From the NCBI GenBank assembly GCA_003158885.1, contig PMLN01000317.1:1-13761 (forward strand): 13,761 nucleotides of DNA, given 5' to 3'. This document shows, piece by piece, positions 1 through 6,187 of the stretch; within the stretch, counting starts at the first letter, position 1, and the number at the start of each line of letters is the position of its first letter. Position numbers and translations under genes: made by a program. The notes under the pieces are model-generated. The model searched no databases and was not told where the DNA came from. It was given only the letters and a program-made list of their open reading frames with translations. This stretch comes from Anaerolineae bacterium (GTDB taxonomy: Bacteria > Chloroflexota > Anaerolineae > Anaerolineales > Villigracilaceae).

Positions 1-61
1 ATTGAGCTAGTGGGCCAGCGGGCGCAATAATACTCCAAAGAAAAAGGCATGTCAATGCAGG

Positions 62-67
62 TATAAT
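62..67 (+). promoter_or_regulatory. Candidate -10 element for a leaderless transcript
   Basis: A perfect TATAAT lies with its last base 7 nt before the A of the ATG at 75. A transcript starting at the usual distance would begin at or next to the start codon. There is no Shine-Dalgarno sequence between the two, which fits a leaderless mRNA. No convincing -35 hexamer is visible 16-18 nt upstream, where the bases are A-rich. The remaining upstream bases (1-61) hold no gene that I can see. Confidence 0.4.
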
Positions 68-74
68 TGTCACG

Positions 75-545
75 ATGATCGAGATCAACATCCCCGGGCG
101 CGGGTTATTGCAATTGGAACATCTCGTCAGCGATGTCAACGGTACGCTGGCCGTGGATGGCCTGCTGCTGGACGGACTCGCCAAACGCATCGCCTCCGTT
201 CGTGACCGGGTCACGGTTCACCTCCTCACCGCCGATACCCATGGCAAGCAGGCTGTCATTGATCAGCAGCTCAACCTGACCGCTACGCGGCTCACAGGTG
301 GGAATGAGCAGGAACAAAAACGCGCCTATGTCCAGAAGCTGGGTTCGGAAAAAGTGATCGCCCTCGGCCAGGGCACCAACGATGCCGCCATGCTAAAAGA
401 AGCAGCCCTGGGAATCTGCGTCATGTCACAGGAAGGCGCGGCCGCCGAAACTCTGCTCTCCGCCGATATCGTGGTTCCCGACATATTCACCGCCTTCGAC
501 CTGCTCGATAAGCCTCTGCGCATCGTCGCCACGCTTCGCAAGTGA
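75..545 (+). CDS. HAD-superfamily soluble P-type-ATPase-like phosphatase
   Basis: This 156-aa protein is a compact haloacid-dehalogenase fold without a cap. It resembles the soluble P-type ATPase-like proteins grouped as COG4087 (family recalled, not searched). Motif I reads SDVNGTLAVDG (residues 19-29), with D20 as the expected nucleophile. Motif II is LLTADTHG with T52. Conserved lysines lie around residues 82-93, and motif IV reads GQGTNDAAML (98-107). Two changes stand out: the residue at nucleophile+2, usually Asp (or Thr in P-type pumps), is N22, and the GDGxND loop is GQGTND. It is soluble, with no signal peptide or membrane helix. The ATG start is supported by the TATAAT just upstream. 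Its stop overlaps the next gene by 4 nt, so the two are probably coupled. Substrate unknown. Confidence 0.85.
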   Translation: MIEINIPGRGLLQLEHLVSDVNGTLAVDGLLLDGLAKRIASVRDRVTVHLLTADTHGKQAVIDQQLNLTATRLTGGNEQEQKRAYVQKLGSEKVIALGQGTNDAAMLKEAALGICVMSQEGAAAETLLSADIVVPDIFTAFDLLDKPLRIVATLRK

Positions 546-1864
546 CAGCTTCGCAAGTAATAACCTGGAAAATGACCTTCACCGAACCTTCCCCCACTCC
601 CGAACCAGCCATCCCGCCGCGCGCACGCCGCCGCAGGCGCGGCCAGTTGGTGATTCCGCGTGACGCGGAAGGCCGCACCGCCCTGCTTCAATCCCTGGCA
701 CACCGCGCCCACCCATCCTATGAATTATTCGTCTTCGCCCTTGTCTGCGGGGCGATCCTCGGCCTCGGCTATTTCTTCGATTCGCAGGCCGTGCTCATCT
801 TCGGGATTCTGCTCGCGCCTCTGCTGACGCCCTGGATCGGTCTCCTGCTTTCCGCCCTCACCGGCTCGCCGCGTTTCTTCTTTGAAACGTTGGCGGCCTT
901 GCTCATCAGTTCGGCGCTGATCTTCCTGGGCGGCCTGCTGGCGGGGTTCGCCGTGCGCGCCTTTCTGCCGCGCACGTTGAATGAGGCCTTCCTCCACAGC
1001 CAACTGTGGTGGCTCGATTTGATCGTGCTGGCCCTCGCGGCGGTGATCCTGACCCTTTCATTCGTGCGTTCGGAAGATAAACCCTATCTGCCAAGCGTCA
1101 TGCTGGCTTATGAACTTTTCCTGCCGCTCAGCGCCAGCGGCTTTGGCTTGGGCAGCGGTGTGGCGGGCATCTGGCCGAACGGCGTGCTGGTCTTCCTGGT
1201 GCACTTTGCGTGGGCCGGTTTATTCGGCATGATCACCTTGATCGCCCTGCGCTTCCTGCCGGTGAACCTGAACGGTTTCGTCTTGAGCACGGGCAGTTTG
1301 CTGATCTTCGTGGCGCTGCTCCTCTTTTTGATGACCGGCGGCAATTGGAAACTCCCTTCACTGCTGAAACCTATCGCGCCGACCTCGATCCCCGCGCCTC
1401 CCACTTTAACCTTGAACTTACCCGCCACCGCGACGGAACTCTCTTCCGTTCAAGCCTTCCCCACCCCGCTGATCGAAACCTCCACCCCGATGAGCGCTAC
1501 GCTGACCGCTACGCTCGCGGTAACTTTGCCCCCAACGGATACGCTGACCGTCACGCTCACCATTGAGCCGACCCCGGTCTATGCGCGCATAGATGCCACG
1601 CAGGGGAACGGTGCAAATCTTCGCCAAGTTCCGTACGGCAAATTTATTATCGAATTGGACAACGGTACGATCGTGGAAGTCCAGCCGGATACACAGGATG
1701 TCAACGGTGTAATATGGGCGCACGTGATCGCCATACGGAACAATCAACGTTATGACGGCTGGATCCTGCAATCTGTGCTCGTGATCGCCACACCGGTACC
1801 CATTTGGAATCCGTCATCCACTCCGGTGGATACAGAGACACCGACCATCACTTCAACACCCTAA
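542..1864 (+). CDS. DUF389-like membrane protein with C-terminal SH3-like domain
   Basis: This 440-aa protein starts with an Arg-rich cytosolic stretch (residues 27-34). About seven hydrophobic segments follow, near 60-78, 82-104, 114-138, 156-175, 186-205, 210-235 and 246-264. The segment around residues 82-105 (VLIFGILLAPLLTPWIGLLL) has the small-residue/Pro pattern of the DUF389 membrane family (recalled, not searched). After the last helix comes a Pro/Thr-rich linker (about 275-343), then a beta-rich domain (about 346-415) with the look of a bacterial SH3 domain: NLRQVPYGK, a hydrophobic GTIVEV strand and a YDGWIL end. It finishes in another Thr/Pro tail. The SH3 part probably lies outside the cytoplasm and could bind cell-wall material. 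GTG at 542 gives a 4-nt overlap with the HAD gene. ATG at 572 (residue 11) is an equally possible start. Neither has a clear ribosome site. Confidence 0.8.
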   Translation: MTASQVITWKMTFTEPSPTPEPAIPPRARRRRRGQLVIPRDAEGRTALLQSLAHRAHPSYELFVFALVCGAILGLGYFFDSQAVLIFGILLAPLLTPWIGLLLSALTGSPRFFFETLAALLISSALIFLGGLLAGFAVRAFLPRTLNEAFLHSQLWWLDLIVLALAAVILTLSFVRSEDKPYLPSVMLAYELFLPLSASGFGLGSGVAGIWPNGVLVFLVHFAWAGLFGMITLIALRFLPVNLNGFVLSTGSLLIFVALLLFLMTGGNWKLPSLLKPIAPTSIPAPPTLTLNLPATATELSSVQAFPTPLIETSTPMSATLTATLAVTLPPTDTLTVTLTIEPTPVYARIDATQGNGANLRQVPYGKFIIELDNGTIVEVQPDTQDVNGVIWAHVIAIRNNQRYDGWILQSVLVIATPVPIWNPSSTPVDTETPTITSTP

Positions 1865-1969
1865 ATCTATTTTGCCCCTCCCGTCCGTCCCGCAAAGAAC
1901 TGCGGGCAAGCGGAGGCCCTCGCCAAATCCACAGGAATTGGGAAGGCCTGGGTGGGGCCAGGAGTTCCT
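1865..1969. other. Intergenic GC-rich hairpin region before the mutase gene
   Basis: This gap holds a perfect 6-bp stem (CCCGCA 1889-1894 with TGCGGG 1901-1906, 6-nt loop). Alternative pairings with nearby TTGCCC/GGGCAA and CCTCC/GGAGG runs are possible. No T-run follows, so it is not a standard intrinsic terminator. It could cause pausing or Rho-dependent ending after the membrane-protein gene, but this is not shown. No promoter was recognised for the downstream gene. Confidence 0.4.
1960..1964 (+). promoter_or_regulatory. Ribosome binding site that fixes the mutase start
   Basis: AGGAG sits 5 nt before ATG 1970. An in-frame GTG at 1952 would lengthen the protein by six residues. It lacks a comparable site and would place residues before the family-typical N-terminus MPIHFGTDGWRA, so 1970 is preferred. 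Confidence 0.75.
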
Positions 1970-3430
1970 ATGCCCATTCACTTTGGCACGGACGGCTGGC
2001 GCGCCGTCATCTCAGATAGTTTTACATTCGATAATCTTCGCATCGTGGCGCAAGCCATCGCGGACGCGGTCGCTTCGGAGAGTTGGGATAAGTCCGGCAA
2101 CGGCGGCCCGAAACCGGATCCCAAAAAGATCGTGGTCGGGTTCGATACGCGCTTTCTGTCGGATCGTTTTGCAGGCGAAGTGGCGCGCGTGCTGGCGGCC
2201 AATGGGTTCACGGTCATGCTTTCGCAATCCGATGCGCCCACACCGGCAATTTCGTTCGCGGTCAAGCATCAAAGTGCGATTGCAGGCGTGATGATCACCG
2301 CCTCGCATAATGCGCCGCGCTATAACGGGGTCAAACTCAAAGCCTCGTACGGCGGGTCAGCCCTGCCGGAGCAATGCCGGCGTGTGGAGATCTACATCAA
2401 TGACAATGAAGAGCAGGCGCGCGGCCCCAATCTGATGGATTTCCAAAAGGCGCGCGAGGCCGGCTTGATCCAAAAATTCAATCCCCTGCCCGCCTACTTC
2501 GAGCATTTACATAAGCTGATCGATACTGAGATCATCGCCGAGAACCCTCAGCGCTTCGTGGTTGATTCGATGTACGGCGCGGGGCGCGGCGTCATCAAAG
2601 CCTTTTTACAGGGCACCGGCTGTGATATCGCCGAGATCCGCTCGGAGATGAATCCCGGCTTCGGCGGAATCCATCCCGAACCGATCGCGAAGAATCTCGG
2701 CGCGCTGTCATCGGCGGTCAGTTCCGGGATGGGTAACTTCGGCCTCGTCACCGACGGTGATGCAGACCGCATCGGCGCCATGGATGAACGCGGTAACTTT
2801 GTTGACCCGCATAAAATCTTTGCTTTGTCACTTAAGTATCTCGTTGAAAAACGCGGCATGAACGGCGCGGTCGTGCGGACGGTCTCGACCACGCGCATGA
2901 TTGACCGGCTGGCCAGGAAATATGGCCTTAAGCTTTACGAAACGCCGGTGGGCTTCAATCACATTGCGGATTACATGATGCAGGAAGATGTGCTGATCGG
3001 CGGCGAGGAATCGGGCGGCATTTCATTCAAGGGACACATCCCCGAAGGCGACGGGCCGATCATGGGATTATTGCTGGTTGAGATGATCGCGGCTTGGAAA
3101 AAGCCGCTGGGCGAAATGGTCAATGATTTGTTGGAAGAAGTCGGACCCGCTTTCTACGAGCGTGTGGATTTGCGATTGAGCCATCCCGTTGCCAAAGGCG
3201 AGATGACCGAGTTCATCACCAAACAAGCCCCGAAGGAAATCGGCGGTGAGAAGGTGAATGAAGTTAGCCAGCGCGACGGCGTGAAATATATTATGGCCGA
3301 CGATTCGTGGCTGTTGATCCGTCCATCGGGAACGGAACCGGTGCTGCGTGTGTATGCCGAAGGGCGAACCAATGAAATGGTCAAGGCACTGATAGGATAC
3401 GGAAAGAAAGTCGCGGAGAGCGTGGTGTAG
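1970..3430 (+). CDS. Phosphoglucomutase/phosphomannomutase (alpha-D-phosphohexomutase)
   Basis: This 486-aa cytosolic enzyme interconverts hexose 1-phosphate and 6-phosphate through a phosphoserine intermediate, feeding glycogen, cell-wall or glycan precursor synthesis. All four signatures are present. The N-terminus is FGTDGWRAV (5-13). The active-site loop ITASHN (109-114) carries catalytic S112. The metal loop DGDADRIG (262-269) has D262, D264 and D266 for Mg2+. The sugar-binding loop GGEESGG spans 344-350, and the phosphate-binding loop RPSGTEP spans 451-457. Length is close to the family norm and nothing looks damaged. The GTDGWRA beginning and overall form suggest a phosphoglucomutase-type member, but glucose versus mannose specificity cannot be decided by eye. 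It stands 105 nt after the membrane-protein gene on the same strand. Codon and base use are typical of the window. Confidence 0.95.
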   Translation: MPIHFGTDGWRAVISDSFTFDNLRIVAQAIADAVASESWDKSGNGGPKPDPKKIVVGFDTRFLSDRFAGEVARVLAANGFTVMLSQSDAPTPAISFAVKHQSAIAGVMITASHNAPRYNGVKLKASYGGSALPEQCRRVEIYINDNEEQARGPNLMDFQKAREAGLIQKFNPLPAYFEHLHKLIDTEIIAENPQRFVVDSMYGAGRGVIKAFLQGTGCDIAEIRSEMNPGFGGIHPEPIAKNLGALSSAVSSGMGNFGLVTDGDADRIGAMDERGNFVDPHKIFALSLKYLVEKRGMNGAVVRTVSTTRMIDRLARKYGLKLYETPVGFNHIADYMMQEDVLIGGEESGGISFKGHIPEGDGPIMGLLLVEMIAAWKKPLGEMVNDLLEEVGPAFYERVDLRLSHPVAKGEMTEFITKQAPKEIGGEKVNEVSQRDGVKYIMADDSWLLIRPSGTEPVLRVYAEGRTNEMVKALIGYGKKVAESVV

Positions 3431-3714
3431 TGCTATACTTCTAATCTAATGCGGTCTAATGCCGATCTTAATTTCGATGATTAGACGGCGAGGAATCTAT
3501 GAGCCGTTAGGTCGCCAAATGGCGGCTTAGCACAAACATAAAGTTGGACCTGGTTTGAGTTTTCCTGCGTACGGCTTAGTTCAACTCGGACCGATGCGGC
3601 GGCACTCTCTACCGCAGTTTTGACCTTCACTTTTCCCGCCGCATCAATCCTTAATTCGTTATGCGGCTCACTTTGAGTAGCCGTCGGGTGCGCCCGTGAT
3701 AGCGTAGGAAACTA
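3431..3714. other. Intergenic region with several hairpins and short repeats
   Basis: No convincing gene lies here. Visible structure includes a direct repeat TCTAATGC (3445-3452 and 3455-3462) and an inverted repeat GTCTAAT/ATTAGAC (3454-3460 with 3480-3486). There is also a small hairpin around GCC AAAT GGC near 3513-3526 and a long 10-bp stem (3593-3602 with 3636-3645). The string ATGAGCCGTTAGGT near 3499-3512 contains GTTAGGT, which fits the integron GTTRRRY core. The stretch may include remains of gene-cassette recombination sites, described separately. Confidence 0.5.
3582..3665 (+). other. Candidate attC-like recombination site (integron cassette)
   Basis: A perfect 10-bp inverted repeat (GATGCGGCGG 3593-3602, CCGCCGCATC 3636-3645, 33-nt loop) is flanked outside by GTTCAAC, which fits the R'' consensus RYYYAAC. 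On the other side it is flanked by TTAATTC then GTTATGC at 3659-3665, close to the R' consensus GTTRRRY but with one mismatch. Size and order (R''-L''-loop-L'-R') agree with attC sites, and the downstream lipoprotein gene starts 50 nt after it, as cassette genes do. The L arms are imperfect outside the 10-bp core, so this could be an ordinary hairpin. Confidence 0.35.
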
Positions 3715-4221
3715 ATGAATAAAAAACAACGAATTGCATTATTACTTGTATTAATCACGAGTTTGGTAATATCGGGTTGTGGACCAGGACAATTATTTGG
3801 ACCGACAATTACTCCAACGCCGACACAGACACTTTCACCTACATCGACACAAACCCCGACACAAACGATGACGCCAACTCCGACACAAACGATGACGCCA
3901 ACTCAGGCGGCGACATTGACACCAGCCGTTACGGTGGATCCCGATTGCGGTTCTATTCCAGGAAATAACCTTAGCCTCTCACAAGCTATCATTGGAAGTT
4001 GGAAAAATGGGGATGTTATAGTTTGGGTTTTTTGTAGAAGTGGAAAATTAATTGAAAAAAATATTGCCGATAAAACAGAAGAAGTCAAAATATACACATT
4101 AAATGGCACTATTTTAATAATTGATAATAAACAATTTGGGAAAGGTATAACAATTGAAGGTGATAAATTAACTATAACATTAGCCCCAGGATTTTTAATG
4201 GAGTTTGAAAGAATCAAATAA
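3715..4221 (+). CDS. Small lipoprotein with Thr/Pro-rich stalk, likely acquired
   Basis: This 168-aa protein has a clear lipoprotein signal: positive N-terminus (KKQR), hydrophobic core and lipobox VISGC with acylated C22. A Thr/Pro/Gln-rich stalk follows (about 30-72) with two copies of TPTQTMTP. The C-terminal part (about 88-168) is a small beta-rich domain starting IIGSWKNGD and containing strands such as GTILIIDNK and DKLTITL. It vaguely resembles lipocalin-like or copper-resistance-type small domains that begin with GxW, but no family is assigned. It should sit on the outer face of the cytoplasmic membrane. AGGAA at 3706-3710 supports the ATG. The domain-coding part is strikingly AT-rich, with many AAA, ATT and TTA codons, against GC-rich neighbours, which suggests horizontal acquisition. 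It lies alone between candidate attC-like pieces. Function unknown. Confidence 0.8.
   Translation: MNKKQRIALLLVLITSLVISGCGPGQLFGPTITPTPTQTLSPTSTQTPTQTMTPTPTQTMTPTQAATLTPAVTVDPDCGSIPGNNLSLSQAIIGSWKNGDVIVWVFCRSGKLIEKNIADKTEEVKIYTLNGTILIIDNKQFGKGITIEGDKLTITLAPGFLMEFERIK
3856..3903 (+). repeat. Exact 24-bp tandem duplication inside the lipoprotein stalk
   Basis: The 24-nt unit beginning CCGACACAAACGATG occurs twice back to back (3856-3879, 3880-3903) in frame. It duplicates eight residues of the Thr/Pro-rich stalk, and copy number could vary by slippage. Confidence 0.9.
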
Positions 4222-4249
4222 TCAAAAAATCCAACCTGGGTATAAACCG

Positions 4250-4293
4250 CCACATCAATGGGCGATAAAAAATCGCATTGCCCATTGATGTGG
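4250..4293. repeat. Perfect 14-bp inverted repeat after the lipoprotein gene
   Basis: CCACATCAATGGGC (4250-4263) pairs perfectly with 4280-4293, leaving a 16-nt loop that can add a small GAT/ATC pairing. It begins 29 nt after the stop codon. A strong RNA hairpin here could end or stabilise the lipoprotein transcript, but no T-run follows on either strand. It is therefore not called as an intrinsic terminator. Confidence 0.7.
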
Positions 4294-4371
4294 TTAATCC
4301 CCTGTCTACGATATATGGAAATTGCCGATATTATAGATAGTCTGCTCAACATGCGCTTGTGGTTGACGTGC

Positions 4372-4402
4372 CAACTGGCGGCGAAAAATCGCGCCGCCGT
4401 TG
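4372..4402. repeat. GC-rich hairpin with a single bulged base
   Basis: GGCGGCG (4377-4383) pairs with CGCCGCC (4392-4398). After one bulged T at 4376, CAAC (4372-4375) pairs with GTTG (4399-4402). This gives an 11-bp stem around an 8-nt loop. Its role is unknown. It precedes the attC-like half site at 4421. Confidence 0.55.
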
Positions 4403-4420
4403 TCGTTCCCTCGCTACGCC

Positions 4421-4442
4421 GCCCAACACCGGCTCCAGCGGA
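4421..4442 (+). other. attC-like left half site without its partner
   Basis: GCCCAAC (4421-4427) is an exact RYYYAAC match. It is followed by a 5-nt spacer and CTCCAGCGGA, an arrangement very like the R''-spacer-L'' half of environmental integron attC sites. The complementary right half (a TCCGCTGAGC-like arm and a GTTRRRY core) is not found downstream. If real, the site is truncated, perhaps by whatever brought in the adjacent terminator and repeat region. Confidence 0.3.
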
Positions 4443-4450
4443 TAACTGGA

Positions 4451-4482
4451 TAAAAAAATGGGACAGCCGTAGCTGTCCCATT
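4451..4482 (-). terminator. Intrinsic terminator of the eight-gene minus-strand operon
   Basis: On the minus strand an 11-bp stem (arms 4482-4472 and 4467-4457, 4-nt loop) is followed directly by a run of seven T (4458-4452). This is a textbook Rho-independent terminator. It lies about 85 nt past the stop of the last operon gene (4567), which is the right place and orientation to end that transcript. Confidence 0.85.
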
Positions 4483-4500
4483 CAAATTTAAAACGCAGGA

Positions 4501-4557
4501 GCGGACGGTCGCGTAGCATGCAAAGCACTGTCCGCCCAGGGTGCAAACCTTGCACCC
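4501..4557. repeat. Two-hairpin intergenic repeat element
   Basis: Two adjacent hairpins lie between the last operon gene and its terminator. The first pairs 4501-4509 with 4527-4535 (9 bp, one G-T wobble) and carries the palindrome GCATGC in its loop. The second pairs GGGTGCAA (4539-4546) with TTGCACCC (4550-4557) over a 3-nt loop. The second resembles short REP/MITE-like hairpins that recur between genes in many bacterial genomes (recalled pattern), but only one copy is in this window. Confidence 0.55.
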
Positions 4558-4566
4558 CTACATATT

Positions 4567-5097
4567 TTATTTCGTTGGTACGGCGCGCAAGCGGCGTGCG
4601 AGGAAGATGACCGCGATCAACACCATGCCCATAATCACCAAACCGGGCGCGCCAAATTGATCGCCAATGCCCGTCTTCGGCAAAGCGGTTGAAGTCGGAA
4701 CAATGGTAAGCTGGGCGATGGCGGCCTGGGTGAATGCCGCACCTACCGTAGCCGTCACCGGGTTGGGAGTGTCCGTTGCCTGCAGGATACTCGTGGAGGT
4801 GGCCTCGGCCAGCACCGGCGTATCCGTCGGCGCCTCGGTCGGAGTCGCAAGGCTGGCGGCCTTGGAGGTGGCAGTCAACGCCTGCTGGACTTGAGCGTTC
4901 TGTGTGGCTTGCGTCATAGCCTGTGCGGTGGTCGCATTACGGCTGGGCATAATGCTAAAGAAATAAACTCCGGCCAGGCAGAGAACCGAAAGCAGGACAA
5001 TCCCGCCCAATACACCTCCCACGATCAAAAAGGTGCGGTTGCTGGATTCTTCCGGCGGCTGTTGAGGTTCCGGATTGGTTTGGTCGTTTGGATACAT
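4567..5097 (-). CDS. Small membrane protein with C-terminal LPXTG-type signal
   Basis: This 176-aa protein has a Pro/Gln-rich N-terminus (1-20) and a strong transmembrane helix (about 23-47). A Thr/Ala-rich extracytoplasmic region (52-137) follows. The C-terminus has LPKTG (139-143), a second hydrophobic segment (about 150-167) and the basic tail ARRLRAVPTK. That order (LPXTG, helix, positive charges) is a sortase cell-wall sorting signal. An uncleaved N-terminal helix on the same protein is unusual, since the chain would be held at both ends until the LPKTG is cut. GAGGAG upstream of ATG 5097 is a good ribosome site. It is the last gene of the operon, 30 nt after its neighbour, the only sizeable gap in the cluster. 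No sortase gene is present in the window. Confidence 0.8.
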   Translation of the reverse strand: MYPNDQTNPEPQQPPEESSNRTFLIVGGVLGGIVLLSVLCLAGVYFFSIMPSRNATTAQAMTQATQNAQVQQALTATSKAASLATPTEAPTDTPVLAEATSTSILQATDTPNPVTATVGAAFTQAAIAQLTIVPTSTALPKTGIGDQFGAPGLVIMGMVLIAVIFLARRLRAVPTK

Positions 5098-5127
5098 GGG
5101 TTTCTCCTCGCGTGACGTTATTCCTAA

Positions 5128-6183
5128 TTATCCCACAACTTCCAGATTTATCAGAGGGATAAGCGCCTGTTCGCCATTCTCCAATTTGACATCCGCGGCC
5201 AGGGCGCGCAGGCCGCTTGGAAGCATGGTGAGTTCGGTATGCACAGCTGTGATCGTGCCGATCATCCCTGAAGCAGGCTGGCGGCGCAATCGTACGGTCT
5301 GGCCGGCTGCAAACTCCACTTTGTCCTGAGGTGGAGCCGGTGCGGAAGAAACCGGCAGGGGGATGATCACCTCAGGCCGTGCGCCGCTGTAACGATCAAA
5401 TTTTTCCGCGTTGAGGGTTGCCTCGCGCTTGACGTTGGTGGTCAACAAACGATAAGCGGCTGAATTCATCGGCAGGGAGCCAAAGCCATCGGTGAGAAGG
5501 ATCGGATAACGCATTTCGCGCGCCAGAGGCAGGAGCGCAGGAAACAGGCTTGACAGGATCAAACCGCGCACGGGAAGATCTGCGGCGGCCTGCAAAGTAT
5601 CGGCATCCCGGCATTGGCTGGCAATGATCACCATACCGCGCAGGCTGACATCCAGCCTCCCGGCGGTCAAAACGCTATTGGGCTTGTCGGCCAGGTTGAC
5701 CATGATCCCGGTTCCCACGCGGCCATTGCCCCACACACCCTGCACGAGCGCGCCTGCGGTTTGGATCACTGCGCCGCGCTCAGGGATAACCCGAACCACG
5801 CTGCCCGGAATACCGGCGCGCAATTCCATGTGGGTTTCGCCAACCTCGATCAATACCTGACCTCCACCCACCACCACCACCTTGCCAGCGCGCGGCGCTT
5901 TAACCATCTTCGGCATCACCCCGCGCCCGGTTGCGAGAACCGCGCCCGCAGGTACTCCATCCCCAACTTTGCATCGGATCAATCTATCGGCCACGTTCGG
6001 CGGCAGGCCAAGTGCGCGCCCCACATCCAGCAAAACATGCTCGCGCGCCCAACTGGTCTCCGCGATCACATCGGTCGGGCTGACTTTTTGATTCAAGCGT
6101 ACATTCACCTGGCCGTTAATGGGCAATACACGTTCCCGCGCAATGGTGGTCAATGGCAAAATGTGAAGAACAGGAGCAAGCAT
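5128..6183 (-). CDS. Soluble operon protein with barrel-sandwich-like and KOW-like regions
   Basis: This 351-aa protein has no signal peptide or membrane helix. Residues 70-115 (VGDGVPAGAVLATG then MVKAPRAGKVVVVGGGQVLI) have the turn-rich beta pattern of a barrel-sandwich (biotinyl/lipoyl-like) hybrid, without a lysine in a swinging-arm motif. Residues about 181-240 alternate strands and helices (RGMVIIAS, PVRGLILSS, YPILLTDGFGSLPM) like a Rossmann-type half. Residues about 288-350 form a small beta domain with a KOW-like stretch (GQTVRLRRQPASGMIGTITAV). The start at 6183 is preferred over an upstream in-frame codon at 6279, because GGAGG lies 8 nt before it and the longer form would run inside the preceding gene. 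It starts 4 nt after the GlmL-like gene stop, so the two proteins probably work together. Family not named. Confidence 0.8.
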   Translation of the reverse strand: MLAPVLHILPLTTIARERVLPINGQVNVRLNQKVSPTDVIAETSWAREHVLLDVGRALGLPPNVADRLIRCKVGDGVPAGAVLATGRGVMPKMVKAPRAGKVVVVGGGQVLIEVGETHMELRAGIPGSVVRVIPERGAVIQTAGALVQGVWGNGRVGTGIMVNLADKPNSVLTAGRLDVSLRGMVIIASQCRDADTLQAAADLPVRGLILSSLFPALLPLAREMRYPILLTDGFGSLPMNSAAYRLLTTNVKREATLNAEKFDRYSGARPEVIIPLPVSSAPAPPQDKVEFAAGQTVRLRRQPASGMIGTITAVHTELTMLPSGLRALAADVKLENGEQALIPLINLEVVG

Positions 6184-6187
6184 TTCC

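Noticed and set aside
3454..3512. A second complete attC site using GTCTAAT and GTTAGGT
   Set aside because: The inner sequence lacks paired L arms and the left core lacks the invariant AAC. Only the right core is suggestive.
4250..4293. Intrinsic terminator for the lipoprotein gene
   Set aside because: The stem is strong but no T-run follows on either strand, so it is kept only as an inverted repeat.
3903..4481. 192-codon open frame on the - strand
   Set aside because: It covers the lipoprotein gene in antisense, runs through hairpins and the operon terminator, and resembles no family.
4258..4491. 77-codon + strand frame between the lipoprotein and the terminator
   Set aside because: It runs through one arm of a hairpin, the attC-like half site and the terminator stem. 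No ribosome site and no recognisable protein features.
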